From positions 1 to 64,000 of the forward strand of contig JAWUYA010000050.1 of NCBI GenBank assembly GCA_034111045.1: a stretch of DNA of 64,000 nucleotides, read 5' to 3'. A program made the position numbers and the translations under genes. The first letter of the stretch is position 1. Every line of letters begins with the position of its first letter. Below are positions 46,394 through 56,012 of this stretch, piece after piece. The notes under the pieces are model-generated. The model searched no databases and had not been told where the DNA came from. It saw nothing but the letters and a program-made list of their open reading frames with translations. Source of the DNA: JALJPB01 sp034111045. Lineage in GTDB: Bacteria; Pseudomonadota; Gammaproteobacteria; Enterobacterales; Alteromonadaceae.

Positions 46394-47197
46394 ATGCAAA
46401 ATTTTAATAAATACGTTTTTCTATGTAGCATATGTTGCTTTATATTCTTACCATTAAAGGTAAATGCCTCTCTATCGATTAGTCCTGCATTTTTACACAT
46501 AGATTTATCTAAGAATAATCCCTCAGGTACCTTTACGGTATCGAATTTATCTAATATTGAGCAAACTTATCGAGCTAGATCAATGCACTTTGAAATATCG
46601 AATACAGGCTCTATTTTACCAATAGAGCCTAATCAGTTTTCATTAGCCAATGCCATTAAATTTAACCCAAAAGAATTTACTTTACCCGCTAAATCAAAAC
46701 GAAAAATACGTTTTACTATTATTAATCGTAACTTAAGAGAGGCTAAAGAATATTGGGGCGCCATTGAATTTACTCCCTTAAAAAACTTTTCTATGAAAGC
46801 TCAAGACCAAGCAGGGCATTCGATGAACGTCACTGTTATTTCTAGAATATTAGTCCCTATTTATGGCATGGGAAAAAAGGTTAAATTTAAAGGTACGGCA
46901 GAGGCATTAATGGGAGTTAATGATAATAATAGTCTTAGTTTAACCGGACAAGTATCTAATACCGGGGATGGTGTTTTACGTTTAAGCGGTGATTGGTCGA
47001 TTTACAAAAAAGGAAGTAAAGAATTACTCTATTCTATCCTCGTAAATAAATTTGTCGTTTTACCCCAATCAAAACGTCAAATTAAGGCCAAGCTCGACAA
47101 TAAGCTCGACCATGGAGAATATGACATCGTACTTGATTTAACTGAGCAAAGGAGTGATGAGCAAGTAATGAATCATGGTGTCTTCACCGTTGAGTAA
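46394..47197 (+). CDS. PapD-like periplasmic chaperone of the alternate chaperone-usher type
   Basis: About 267 residues. The signal peptide ends at LPLKVNA, followed by an immunoglobulin-like domain (SISPAFLHIDLSKNNPSGTFTVSNLSN) with the chaperone hallmark FNPKEFTLPAKSKRKIRFTI, in which the G1 strand donates to a subunit. A second beta domain (SLTGQVSNTGDGVLRLSGDW) follows. It would cap pilin subunits in the periplasm. The start is ATG at 46394 with AAAGGA nine bases before; the frame extends 11 codons upstream. It is 39 bases after the pilin-like gene and 11 before the usher. Confidence 0.72.
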   Translation: MQNFNKYVFLCSICCFIFLPLKVNASLSISPAFLHIDLSKNNPSGTFTVSNLSNIEQTYRARSMHFEISNTGSILPIEPNQFSLANAIKFNPKEFTLPAKSKRKIRFTIINRNLREAKEYWGAIEFTPLKNFSMKAQDQAGHSMNVTVISRILVPIYGMGKKVKFKGTAEALMGVNDNNSLSLTGQVSNTGDGVLRLSGDWSIYKKGSKELLYSILVNKFVVLPQSKRQIKAKLDNKLDHGEYDIVLDLTEQRSDEQVMNHGVFTVE

Positions 47198-47208
47198 CCA
47201 TTGTTGCT

Positions 47209-50200
47209 ATGTATACTACCTCAGCCACCACTTATATTTATTCGATACTAATTATATTAATTTTATTCTGTATACCCTTTGTCGAAGCAATGGACCCCAT
47301 CGAAGCTTTGAAGGAAATAAAACCACCTAGTCTATTATTCAAAGAAATAGAGATAGAGATATTGCAGCAATTACCTCTATCAAGTCAACCCATCGCTACA
47401 ATTGTTGGTGGCTTTACACTGACTGGAAATCGCTCTATTTATCGAGTATCTATTAAAGATCTTGATCTTTTAATTACTGAAAATGGGCAACGATTATTAC
47501 CCTTGTTAAGGTTGTTAAAGCGTCTACATGCGAATATCACGTTTAAAAATGGTCAGCTCACTTATGCTTTTCAAGCAGGTGAAAACGGCTTTATAGACTT
47601 TCAACAATCTAGCCTGAGAGTAAAAGGAAAAACTTATCCGATAAGCTTAATCAAGGGATTGTCAGATATTACTGGCAAACAAGAGATTTATGTCTCTGAA
47701 AAACTCTTTTCTGAAGAACTTGGGTTAAACTACCTTTGGGATGAACGTGAATATGCAGTCATTGTGAGTACTGATAGAGAACTGAATATTTTCCAAGAAA
47801 TTTTAGTACGGAGAAGTCAACGTATCGAATTTGATCTAAGTGAGTTGACAGAAAATTTACCGGAGACAGAAGGTCTTAAAAAGGCAATAGACTCTCAGCA
47901 ACTACTCACTTTTAGTCAATTTTCCTTTGATATAAAAAGTATCATAAAAGCAGATCAACATTTCGAATTCATCACACCAAAAGTCACTTTTTATGGTCAT
48001 CTTTTTGGCGGAAATTATAAAATGAGTTTATCTGAGTCTATTAACACTCAACAGAATCAAGTTCCAGACTTAGCTTTATGGCTAGAAGACGTTGTTTGGC
48101 AATCAGATATAGAATCATTTGTTGTGGAAGCTGGAGATACCGGCATTGGGCTAACTACCTTATCTATCCCTTTTGCCAGTTTTACAGGTTTTAGTTTTCG
48201 CGGCTTAACTGAGGATGATTTCAGCCCATTGGGTAAAAAAACATTTCTTGAAGGGAATAGCTTCAAATTTTCAAATGAACAGAAAATTGAAGGGTTTGCA
48301 ACTGTGGGATCAACGGTTGAAATATACATTAATGGCAGGTTAAGTTACGCTGAAGTGATCAAAACTATTGACGGTTCAGCCATAGGGAACGGCCGATATG
48401 AATTACTTCTGTCAAGTGTTTTAAGCCAAAGACTTAATGAAGTAAAGACGATTATTAGTGAACCTGATGGTACTAAAAATCAGAAGGTTGAATTTATTTC
48501 TAGCAATATAAATTTATTAAAACAGGGCCAATGGGCATATTCAGGCGGGGGAGGGACAAGACGTAAAAAACAACAGGGTAAATTTATTAATGAAGGTATT
48601 TTAGCCGGAGCAGCTTTTTTTTACGGTTTAAATAATGATATGACACTTGGTATTTCATTAGCTAGTCAAAATGATTTCTATAGGGATATCAATTCATCAG
48701 AAGAATTTCTTGATGCGAGGCTATATTTTGGTGAGCATCTTGCTATAAAACTGAGTGAAAAACTATTTTTGACACAGAATTTTGGTTTGAATGCCATCAT
48801 TGATGAAAATAACATGCTCGTTGATACGACTAAGTTTAAACCTAAAAAATACTTTACCGCACTTGAAAATACCCTAGAGTATAAAGCCCCATCAACTCTA
48901 TTTGCTTTCTACCATTTTGATTATGAAAAAAATTATTCAGCAGGCGATATCAAATTAGGCAACCGCAAAGGGTGGGGAACTTTTATTCAGAGTAAGCTTG
49001 ATAAATATTCAGAATTTAATAGCGCCTACGCCACTATTAAATCTCATGATACTGACGACAACACCCAATATTTTACTGCTGAATTAAAAAATAAAAGTTG
49101 GTTTTCTAACAGCAGCTTAAGCTTTAGAGCCGATTGGATTAAACAACTAATTAGACAAAGTTCTTTAACTAGTAAGCGAAAACTATACAGTGTAAATCTA
49201 ATTTCAGATCTTACTAACCACATCGAAATTGACGTGAACCATAGTTGGGGTAAACCGATCGGCTTTGCTGATAATGAAGATCTCCGTTCGGGAATTCCTG
49301 TACCAATGATTACCACTAGCTTGCCTTTTGGCACACGTGTTAGTGCTAAATATAAAGTTTCAGATACTTGGTCTACCTACGCTAATTATATAGATTCAGG
49401 GATAGGGCATAAGTCAGCTGAGTTATCTATTGAGCGTAATCTTAATTTTCCTGGGGAAATGAAATTCAAACTATTAAGTCGACACGATCTAATAAACTAT
49501 AATCATAGAACTACAGTCACATTTGAGTATCCTTTCCATACTGGTGGGGGTGATCTTTTTGGTTTAAGCTTCACTAAGGGCAATGAAACGGATGGTTATA
49601 ATATAAATGTATACTTGAGTATATCGGGTCTCTTTAATTGGGATAAATGGAATCCTCACTTGATCAGAAGAGCGAGTCAAATCAGGCCAGAAAGTGGAGG
49701 CATACAAGGACTTGTATATCTCGACAGCAATACCAATGGTATATATGATGAGGGTGAAGCTGGTGTGAAAAATATAGAAGTACTATTCAATGGTAGGAAA
49801 AATTACAGCTCAGGCATTGGCGGTTGGTTCTATATCCCTCGTAATGAGCGTCAAAATAAAATAGTGGTTTCGCTTGATCCCTCATCATTGCCAGCGATAT
49901 ATACACCAACTCAAGGCGTACAACAAGCAAATTGGGATAAGGTCACTCTTACTCGTGTAAATCTTGGTATAGCAATATTAACGTCATTGAGTGGGAACAT
50001 TATTTTTGATGAGAGTTCTAGGGCAATTGCTGGGGTTATTGTTAAACTGATAGACCTTGAAAATAAAGAAGAGGAACGTCAATCAATTACAGATAGCTAT
50101 GGAGAGTATTATTTTGGACAAGTAAAAGTTGGTCGTTATGAAATAAAAATCATAAAGGATTCATTACCCCTTAATACTAAACCGGTTAATCCACTACCTT

Positions 50201-50280
50201 TGATTACCATTAACGCAGAGACGGCGACTCAAGACATAGTAATACCGACTATTAACGTTGAAAAATTACAGGAGTTATAA
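47209..50280 (+). CDS. Outer-membrane usher-like protein with C-terminal B-type domains
   Basis: A 1023-residue protein with signal peptide (YSILIILILFCIPFVEA). Residues about 100-190 hold a small domain with YLWDEREYAVIVSTDRE, similar in style to copper-amine-oxidase N-like domains. GFATVGSTVEIYINGRLSYA (about 361-380) with ELLLSSVLSQRLNEVKT resembles the usher E-set/plug region. A long stretch of alternating strands rich in aromatic residues (about 430-820) fits a beta barrel. From about 830, two B-type or carboxypeptidase-regulatory-like domains (GLVYLDSNTNGIYDEGEAGV; DSYGEYYFGQVKVGRYEI) end the protein. It probably exports and assembles the pilin; divergence makes the usher call moderate. 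Confidence 0.65.
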   Translation: MYTTSATTYIYSILIILILFCIPFVEAMDPIEALKEIKPPSLLFKEIEIEILQQLPLSSQPIATIVGGFTLTGNRSIYRVSIKDLDLLITENGQRLLPLLRLLKRLHANITFKNGQLTYAFQAGENGFIDFQQSSLRVKGKTYPISLIKGLSDITGKQEIYVSEKLFSEELGLNYLWDEREYAVIVSTDRELNIFQEILVRRSQRIEFDLSELTENLPETEGLKKAIDSQQLLTFSQFSFDIKSIIKADQHFEFITPKVTFYGHLFGGNYKMSLSESINTQQNQVPDLALWLEDVVWQSDIESFVVEAGDTGIGLTTLSIPFASFTGFSFRGLTEDDFSPLGKKTFLEGNSFKFSNEQKIEGFATVGSTVEIYINGRLSYAEVIKTIDGSAIGNGRYELLLSSVLSQRLNEVKTIISEPDGTKNQKVEFISSNINLLKQGQWAYSGGGGTRRKKQQGKFINEGILAGAAFFYGLNNDMTLGISLASQNDFYRDINSSEEFLDARLYFGEHLAIKLSEKLFLTQNFGLNAIIDENNMLVDTTKFKPKKYFTALENTLEYKAPSTLFAFYHFDYEKNYSAGDIKLGNRKGWGTFIQSKLDKYSEFNSAYATIKSHDTDDNTQYFTAELKNKSWFSNSSLSFRADWIKQLIRQSSLTSKRKLYSVNLISDLTNHIEIDVNHSWGKPIGFADNEDLRSGIPVPMITTSLPFGTRVSAKYKVSDTWSTYANYIDSGIGHKSAELSIERNLNFPGEMKFKLLSRHDLINYNHRTTVTFEYPFHTGGGDLFGLSFTKGNETDGYNINVYLSISGLFNWDKWNPHLIRRASQIRPESGGIQGLVYLDSNTNGIYDEGEAGVKNIEVLFNGRKNYSSGIGGWFYIPRNERQNKIVVSLDPSSLPAIYTPTQGVQQANWDKVTLTRVNLGIAILTSLSGNIIFDESSRAIAGVIVKLIDLENKEEERQSITDSYGEYYFGQVKVGRYEIKIIKDSLPLNTKPVNPLPLITINAETATQDIVIPTINVEKLQEL

Positions 50281-50366
50281 TAAGGGTTAATTTTCATTCG
50301 AGTTTGAATTATAAATAAAGGGACCTAGCAACTTAATATCACTGTCACTTGTTTTTAATCAGGATA

Positions 50367-50756
50367 CTAAATTACCCCGGCTTTCTCAAAACGAATATTC
50401 ATCTCTTCAAATAATGCCTGTACACCTCGTAATGGACGCATAGCAACTTCGAAATGTACAATTTTACCCGAATCATTCCATTTTATTAGATCAACCCCTT
50501 TGACACTCCGCTCACCTACTTTTGCAGAAAATTCCAGAGCCATATCATTACTGTCTTCCCACTCGCGGTGATAGGTGAAATCGTCAAAAACATCGATAAC
50601 CGTGGTTAATATGAAATGAACTAACTGTTTACCTTGCTTAGGTGCCCGCACCGTGGGTGAATGAAAAACAATATTGACATCGAGTAATTCGCTGAGAAGG
50701 CTACCATCTTTTTCTCTAACGGCACGATGCCAGCGTTCCAAGTTTTCATTTTTCAT
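50367..50756 (-). CDS. SnoaL-like (NTF2-fold) protein
   Basis: A 129-residue single-domain protein of the NTF2-like superfamily: an N-terminal helix (LERWHRAVREKDGSLLSELL), a beta strand with VNIVFHSPTV, then FTYHREWEDSNDMALEFSAKV and a last strand KIVHFEVAMRPLRGV, as in SnoaL-like polyketide cyclase relatives. The fold binds small molecules; substrate and activity are unknown. AGGAGT before the ATG supports the start. It is alone on the minus strand between two plus-strand genes. Confidence 0.75.
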   Translation of the reverse strand: MKNENLERWHRAVREKDGSLLSELLDVNIVFHSPTVRAPKQGKQLVHFILTTVIDVFDDFTYHREWEDSNDMALEFSAKVGERSVKGVDLIKWNDSGKIVHFEVAMRPLRGVQALFEEMNIRFEKAGVI

Positions 50757-51406
50757 GTGTGACTCCTGTACTTGTGTTGTTAAAACTCCAACATCATCTG
50801 AATGTGATCATGGCAATGACATAGGCTATGTTAAATAAACACTTATGGTCAACACATTTTCAAGTAAATTAACAAGGAATAACACGTTCAGCTTAACGTG
50901 TTATTCCTTGCTACGGTCAAGCCATATTATATTTTAACTTCTATTTAAGACCTTAAAGTGCCCATTATTGACTTAAGCGGTTAACGTTTTAAGCTTTCTC
51001 TACTCTTATCTTGGTTAAATAACTCTCAATTTAAGGCAAAATATAGATTGCATCATAAAGAGTCAAACTATAAAAACTTCACATGAACCTCTGCTTTAGC
51101 GTTGGAGAATATTAATTTTTAGAATTACTAATTAGCTTACATGTGAATTTAAACTTTTAAGGCCTGTAACGGTATACTGTATATAAATAGTTACATATTA
51201 TATATTTTATACCAAATAATATATAATAAATATCAATAACCTCATGATTTACAATATTTTTATTTAGTTTATCTCATGGCGTTTGGGTAAGAACTTGATG
51301 CGTCAAGGGCTTTTTATAGCTTGTGTCTTTTAGTTATGATTTACAATAGCTCTTATTTACAGTACCTTGTATAGCATTAAATAAACTCTAATTTGGTACT
51401 TACTAG
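50757..51406. other. 650-base intergenic region with a 16-bp perfect hairpin
   Basis: No supportable gene. CAAGGAATAACACGTT (50873-50888) and AACGTGTTATTCCTTG (50895-50910) pair over 16 bp around a 6-base loop, without a strong T-run on either strand. The rest is AT-rich DNA leading to the chemotaxis gene; I found no sigma-28 or sigma-54 promoter. Confidence 0.6.
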
Positions 51407-53365
51407 ATGTTCAAAAACCTAAAACTTTCACAACAGTTAAATTTAGCTTTTGCCGCGGTATTATTATTGCTCGTTATCATTTCAAGCTTTTCTTATATAG
51501 GATTGAGTGGTGGTTACAGTAATTTCAAAGAGTATCGTGGCCTAGCCCGTGATACTAACCTAGCGAGTAGTATACAAGCGAATATGTTACTGGTGCGTTT
51601 AAATGTGCTTAAATATATAAAAACGCCGACCACTGAAGTGCTTAAAGAATATAATGGTCGCCTTGACAGAATGAACGGTTTTCTTAAAAAGGCGAAGACT
51701 GAAATTAAAAACCCTCAAAGAGCGCAAGATATAAGAGAATCAATAGTACTGGTTGATGAATACCAAAGCGCTGTTCAAGAGGTGGTTAAACTTATCGCTC
51801 TTCGACATGATATCGTTAATAATGATTTAGATCCCGCAGGTTCGGGTATGCGTACATCAATGACCTCTATGCTTGATTTCGTTCATAATAATAATAAAAG
51901 TGAAGCCGAATATACCATAGCCAAAGCCAGTGAAGCCGTACTTTTAGGTCGTTTATATGTGACTAAATTTTTAGTGACTAATACTAAAGTTGACTATGAA
52001 AGAGCAAGACAAGAATTAGGTGTTAATTTAGAAGATAAAAGAAATGCTTTAACTTCAGTGTTTGTTAATTCGCAAGGACAACAATTTTTAAACAAATTTG
52101 ACCAAAATCGTAAGTTATACATAGCAGCACTTGATGACGTTTTCAATACTATTGTTAAACGTAATAGTTTGGTAAACGATACACTTAATCGCGTAGGATC
52201 CATTATTGCCGATAACGCTCAAAGTGTTAAGAGGTCGGTAAGAAAAGAGCAGGATGTGTTAGGGCCAACAGCAGAAAATGAGGCACAGAGATACAAATCA
52301 ATTGTCGCTATTATATCTCTCATTAGTTTATTACTTGGTGCGATATTGTCTTGGTTGATGTCTAACATCATTAGAAAACCTATTGGTGGAGAACCACAAG
52401 AAATAGCGGATATTACACGAATGGTTGCTAGTGGTGATTTAACACATAAATATGGTGATGTAACTAAGTCTACCGGTATTTATTTATCGATTGCGAATAT
52501 GACCTTAAATTTAAAAAAATTAATTGGCGATATAGCTATTACGGCAGATGATATTGCGACTAGTGCGAATCAAACGGGTATTATTTCTGAGCAAACGAAT
52601 ACCGCTGCTTTTTCTCAAAAAGAGCTAACCACTACAGTGGCAACAGCAATAAACGAAATGTCATATAGTATTCAAGATGTTGTTAAACATGCTGTTGATT
52701 CTTCAAGTGCCGCACAAAACGCAAAACAACAAGCCGAGAATGGAAAAAATATTGTTGATGAAACGATTCATTCCATTCAAAATCTTGCCAAACGTGTTGA
52801 ACAATCCGTTGACACTATTAAATCTTTAGAAAAAAATTCAATAGCTATTGGTTCTGTTGTCGGTGTAATTCAAGCTATATCTGAGCAAACTAATCTTCTT
52901 GCCCTTAATGCAGCCATTGAGGCGGCAAGAGCTGGAGAGCAAGGCCGTGGTTTTGCAGTGGTTGCTGATGAGGTAAGAAACTTAGCGCAGCGTACTCAAA
53001 AATCAACCAGTGAAATACAAGATATGATCCAAATATTACAATCGGGTACTAGCGAAGCTGTTAAGGTGATGAATGAGAGCCAAATTGAAGCACAATCTAC
53101 GGTAGTTAAATCACGAGAAACAGGTGAAGCACTTGATCATATTTTAGAAACCATCACGAAAATCAATGATATGAATACTCAAGTGGCTGAAGCGGTTGAA
53201 CAACAATCAGTTGTTGCAGAAGAAGTGAACATCAATGTAACATCAATAAGTGAATCGGCTGAGACGACCAACAAAGGGGCTAATGAAAACTCACAAGCAA
53301 GCCAAGAGTTAATGTCTATGGCAACAAAATTACAAACACTCGTCAGTGGTTTTAAAATTAAATAA
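51407..53365 (+). CDS. Methyl-accepting chemotaxis protein
   Basis: A 652-residue transducer. First membrane helix LNLAFAAVLLLLVIISSF (about 10-30), a large periplasmic all-helical sensor (about 35-300, HBM-like in length), second helix IVAIISLISLLLGAILSWLM, a HAMP segment, and the cytoplasmic coiled coil with the hairpin tip EQTNLLALNAAIEAARAGEQ. It ends LVSGFKIK without a CheR-binding pentapeptide. The ligand is unknown; the helical-bimodular length suggests small organic acids, which is inference. It is monocistronic, with a strong terminator. Confidence 0.92.
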   Translation: MFKNLKLSQQLNLAFAAVLLLLVIISSFSYIGLSGGYSNFKEYRGLARDTNLASSIQANMLLVRLNVLKYIKTPTTEVLKEYNGRLDRMNGFLKKAKTEIKNPQRAQDIRESIVLVDEYQSAVQEVVKLIALRHDIVNNDLDPAGSGMRTSMTSMLDFVHNNNKSEAEYTIAKASEAVLLGRLYVTKFLVTNTKVDYERARQELGVNLEDKRNALTSVFVNSQGQQFLNKFDQNRKLYIAALDDVFNTIVKRNSLVNDTLNRVGSIIADNAQSVKRSVRKEQDVLGPTAENEAQRYKSIVAIISLISLLLGAILSWLMSNIIRKPIGGEPQEIADITRMVASGDLTHKYGDVTKSTGIYLSIANMTLNLKKLIGDIAITADDIATSANQTGIISEQTNTAAFSQKELTTTVATAINEMSYSIQDVVKHAVDSSSAAQNAKQQAENGKNIVDETIHSIQNLAKRVEQSVDTIKSLEKNSIAIGSVVGVIQAISEQTNLLALNAAIEAARAGEQGRGFAVVADEVRNLAQRTQKSTSEIQDMIQILQSGTSEAVKVMNESQIEAQSTVVKSRETGEALDHILETITKINDMNTQVAEAVEQQSVVAEEVNINVTSISESAETTNKGANENSQASQELMSMATKLQTLVSGFKIK

Positions 53366-53390
53366 CTTTAATATATTATATGAATAATGA

Positions 53391-53422
53391 AAAGGGGCTG
53401 CGTCATTGCAGCCCTTTTTTTT
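53391..53422 (+). terminator. Intrinsic terminator after the chemotaxis gene
   Basis: GGGCTGC (53395-53401) pairs with GCAGCCC (53408-53414), extended by AAAG/TTTT, and followed by eight T. Confidence 0.92.
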
Positions 53423-53571
53423 AGTGTCATTGTTTATAATCAATCAAGTTAACACCTATGTAAAGCCGAGCTATACACCATGCATATGAATTTAAGACTT
53501 TGTTTGTTAATCGTAACACTTAGAGAGGGTGCTCGATAGCTCTCTCATAAGGAGGTCTCTACTAACTATGG

Positions 53572-54069
53572 CTATACTCTAAGTGCTTTTTCACCACGAG
53601 CGATACCCACACAACCCGATCGAACCGATTCAATGATTTCAGTTTCATTGCCAATAATATCGATAAAAGCATTAAGTTTATCTGAGTCACCAATAAGTTG
53701 AACCGTATAAATTTGCTTACCAATATCAATAATAGAGCCTCTGAAAATATCAGTCATACGTTTAACTTCAGTACGTGTTTTATCAGTTATTGCAAGGACT
53801 TTAATTAACAATAACTCACGCTCGATATGCTTTCTGTCTGTTATATCCGACACTTTAATCACATCAATTAATTTATTGACTTGCTTAACAATTTGTTCGA
53901 GGACCTGATCATCACCTCTTGTTGCAATTGTTATCCTAGAAATACTTATGTCTTCCGTTGGAGCAACCGTTAAACTCTCAATATTAAAAGCTCGCTGTGA
54001 AAATAGACCAACAATACGTGATAATGATCCCGGTTCATTCTCTAATAAAATAGCTAAAACACGACGCAT
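53572..54069 (-). CDS. ilvH: Acetolactate synthase small (regulatory) subunit
   Basis: A 165-residue subunit, typical of IlvH. The N-terminal ACT domain reads RRVLAILLENEPGSLSRIVG and FSQRAFNIESLTVAPTED; it binds valine for feedback inhibition. The C-terminal part includes IVKVLAITDKTRTEV-like sequence and FRGSIIDIG. The start is ATG at 54069, which shares a base with the ilvI stop (TAATG); a longer frame runs 9 codons upstream inside ilvI. It is cotranscribed and translationally coupled with ilvI. Confidence 0.96.
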   Translation of the reverse strand: MRRVLAILLENEPGSLSRIVGLFSQRAFNIESLTVAPTEDISISRITIATRGDDQVLEQIVKQVNKLIDVIKVSDITDRKHIERELLLIKVLAITDKTRTEVKRMTDIFRGSIIDIGKQIYTVQLIGDSDKLNAFIDIIGNETEIIESVRSGCVGIARGEKALRV

Positions 54070-55793
54070 TATGCTTTTACTCCTTTTTTTATCCACATAT
54101 CATCTATTGCACCTGTTTTAATTTGCATAGGGTAGACATGTTCAAGTTCATCTACGGCAACATCAACAAATACTAATTTGTTTTTAATTGAAAATGCTGT
54201 CGCTAATTTTTTATCGAGTTCATCCAGTGTATCTATGTGTATTCCTACGTGGCCATAAGCTTCAGCCAATTTAACAAAGTCTGGAATTGATTCCATATAG
54301 GAGGAGGAGTGCCTGCCACCATAGACCATGTCTTGCCACTGGCGAACCATGCCTAAAGACCGATTATTTAAGGTCACAACAACGACAGATAAATTATATT
54401 GCAGGCAGGTAGATAACTCTTGAATATTCATTTGAATAGAGCCGTCACCCGTTATACAGATAACATGGCTGTCGGGAAAAGCTAATTTTACGCCCATTGC
54501 CGCAGGTAACCCAAACCCCATAGTGCCCAAACCGCCAGAGTTTATCCATTGACGAGGTTTGGCAAAGGGATAATATTGTGCAGCGAACATTTGATGTTGA
54601 CCAACATCAGAGCATACAAAAGCCTCACCGTTAGTGATCTCATACATTGATTCAATCACTCGTTGTGGTTTGATTTTTTGCTCTTGCTGAACATAGCTAA
54701 AACTTTTTACATTGCGCCACTGTGCTATTTCTTTCCACCATAGGTCTAATGCTTCTTCATCTGGAGTAAAATCACTGGCTGATAATTCATCAAGCAATTG
54801 CTGCATTACAATGTCGATTAATCCCACAATGGGAATATGGGCGTTAATGGTTTTAGAAATGGATGTTGGGTCAATATCTACATGTATAATAGTTGCATTC
54901 GGACAGAATTTTTTAACGTTATTAGTGACTCGATCGTCAAAACGAGCACCAAGAGCTAAAATCACATCAGCATTTGCCATGGCTTTATTTGCTTCTAAAC
55001 TGCCATGCATTCCTAACATACCGATAAAGTTATCATGGATACCAGATATACCTCCTAGGCCCATTAAGGTATTGGTGATAGGGGCTTTTAGTGTTTCTGT
55101 CAATGTTGTTAACAACTCGGATGCATTAGCTAAAACTATACCTCCACCCGAATAAATCACCAGTTTTTTGGCGTTTGCTATCGCTTTAACCGCTTTTTTA
55201 ATTTGCTTAGGGTGCCCTTTACTCGTAGGGTTATAAGAGCGCATTTTAATATCGGTATCAATATGAAAAACTGCGGTATTATCAGGTGTTAATATATCTT
55301 TAGGTAGTTCAACAACCACAGGCCCGGGTCGACCTGTATTGGCAATATAAAATGCTTTGGCAATTATATTAGGTATTTCTTCAACACTACGGCAATTAAA
55401 ACTGTGTTTAACTATTGGACGTGAGCACCCAATAATATCTGTTTCTTGAAAGGCATCATCTCCAATTAAGGTGGTCGCTACTTGGCCTGCTAATATCACC
55501 ATAGGGATAGAGTCCATATAAGCGGTGGCAATTCCCGTAATGCAATTTGTAGCACCAGGGCCTGATGTGGCAAGAACGACACCCACTTCACCTGTTGCTC
55601 TTGTGTAGCCGTCAGCCATATGCGTTGCCGCTTGTTCATGACGAACGAGTATATGTTCAATATCATCTTGCTGAAATATTGCATCATAAACATCTAAAAT
55701 TGAGCCACCAGGGTAGCCAAAAATATATTTCACCTTAAGTGCGGATAAGGCTTTTACTACCATTTGTGCACCACTAAATAATTGAACTGTCAT
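54069..55793 (-). CDS. ilvI: Acetolactate synthase large subunit, IlvI type
   Basis: A 574-residue thiamine-diphosphate enzyme, the same length as E. coli IlvI. It makes acetolactate or acetohydroxybutyrate for valine, leucine and isoleucine. Visible: catalytic Glu in HILVRHEQAATHMADG, FAD-region GMLGMHGSLEANKAM, and the ThDP motif GDGSIQMNIQELST. The ATG at 55793 has AAAGGT upstream; the frame extends 12 codons further. Closeness of HVYPMQI and GRHSSSYMESIPDF to IlvI rather than IlvB supports the name. An attenuator precedes it. Confidence 0.95.
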   Translation of the reverse strand: MTVQLFSGAQMVVKALSALKVKYIFGYPGGSILDVYDAIFQQDDIEHILVRHEQAATHMADGYTRATGEVGVVLATSGPGATNCITGIATAYMDSIPMVILAGQVATTLIGDDAFQETDIIGCSRPIVKHSFNCRSVEEIPNIIAKAFYIANTGRPGPVVVELPKDILTPDNTAVFHIDTDIKMRSYNPTSKGHPKQIKKAVKAIANAKKLVIYSGGGIVLANASELLTTLTETLKAPITNTLMGLGGISGIHDNFIGMLGMHGSLEANKAMANADVILALGARFDDRVTNNVKKFCPNATIIHVDIDPTSISKTINAHIPIVGLIDIVMQQLLDELSASDFTPDEEALDLWWKEIAQWRNVKSFSYVQQEQKIKPQRVIESMYEITNGEAFVCSDVGQHQMFAAQYYPFAKPRQWINSGGLGTMGFGLPAAMGVKLAFPDSHVICITGDGSIQMNIQELSTCLQYNLSVVVVTLNNRSLGMVRQWQDMVYGGRHSSSYMESIPDFVKLAEAYGHVGIHIDTLDELDKKLATAFSIKNKLVFVDVAVDELEHVYPMQIKTGAIDDMWIKKGVKA

Positions 55794-55829
55794 GTTATTA
55801 CCTTTTGTTGAAACTTTAAAATTATACAT

Positions 55830-55862
55830 AAAAAACCCCCGGTCTGTTGAGAGCGAGGGTTT
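55830..55862 (-). terminator. ilvIH attenuator terminator
   Basis: On the minus strand AAACCCTCG (55862-55854) pairs with CGGGGGTTT (55841-55833), 9 bp with one G-U, then a run of T down to 55830. The same CGGGGGT occurs at 55910-55904 in the leader peptide gene and can pair with the first arm, giving an antiterminator. Terminator and antiterminator exclude each other. Confidence 0.85.
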
Positions 55863-55889
55863 GTCAAATTATTTGTTTATTGGTTTTTC

Positions 55890-55967
55890 TTAAACATAAC
55901 ATGACCCCCGCAATGATTTAAAAATCAGCACGAGTAGGACGACGTTAAGTTTAGTAATTATTTTCAT
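55890..55967 (-). CDS. ilv leader peptide (attenuation control)
   Basis: A 25-codon frame beginning ATG AAA ATA ATT and containing the run NVVLLVLI, nine branched-chain codons within its first 15 (Ile-Ile, then Leu, Val-Val, Leu-Leu, Val, Leu, Ile). It stops 28 bases before the terminator stem. Stalling for lack of charged Val/Leu/Ile tRNA would leave the CGGGGGT segment at its 3' end free to pair with the terminator's first arm and allow transcription of ilvIH. The ribosome site is weak. Too short for standard gene finders. Confidence 0.8.
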   Translation of the reverse strand: MKIITKLNVVLLVLIFKSLRGSCYV

Positions 55968-56012
55968 CGGTTGAAATTAATATATCGGTAAATAAATTAA
56001 ATTGAACTATAT

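Noticed and set aside
50873..50910. Simple rho-independent terminator for the SnoaL-like gene
   Set aside because: It lies on the 5' side of that gene, so it cannot be its terminator.
54712..55155. Plus-strand 147-codon frame opposite ilvI
   Set aside because: It is antisense to a highly conserved enzyme gene and has no family features.
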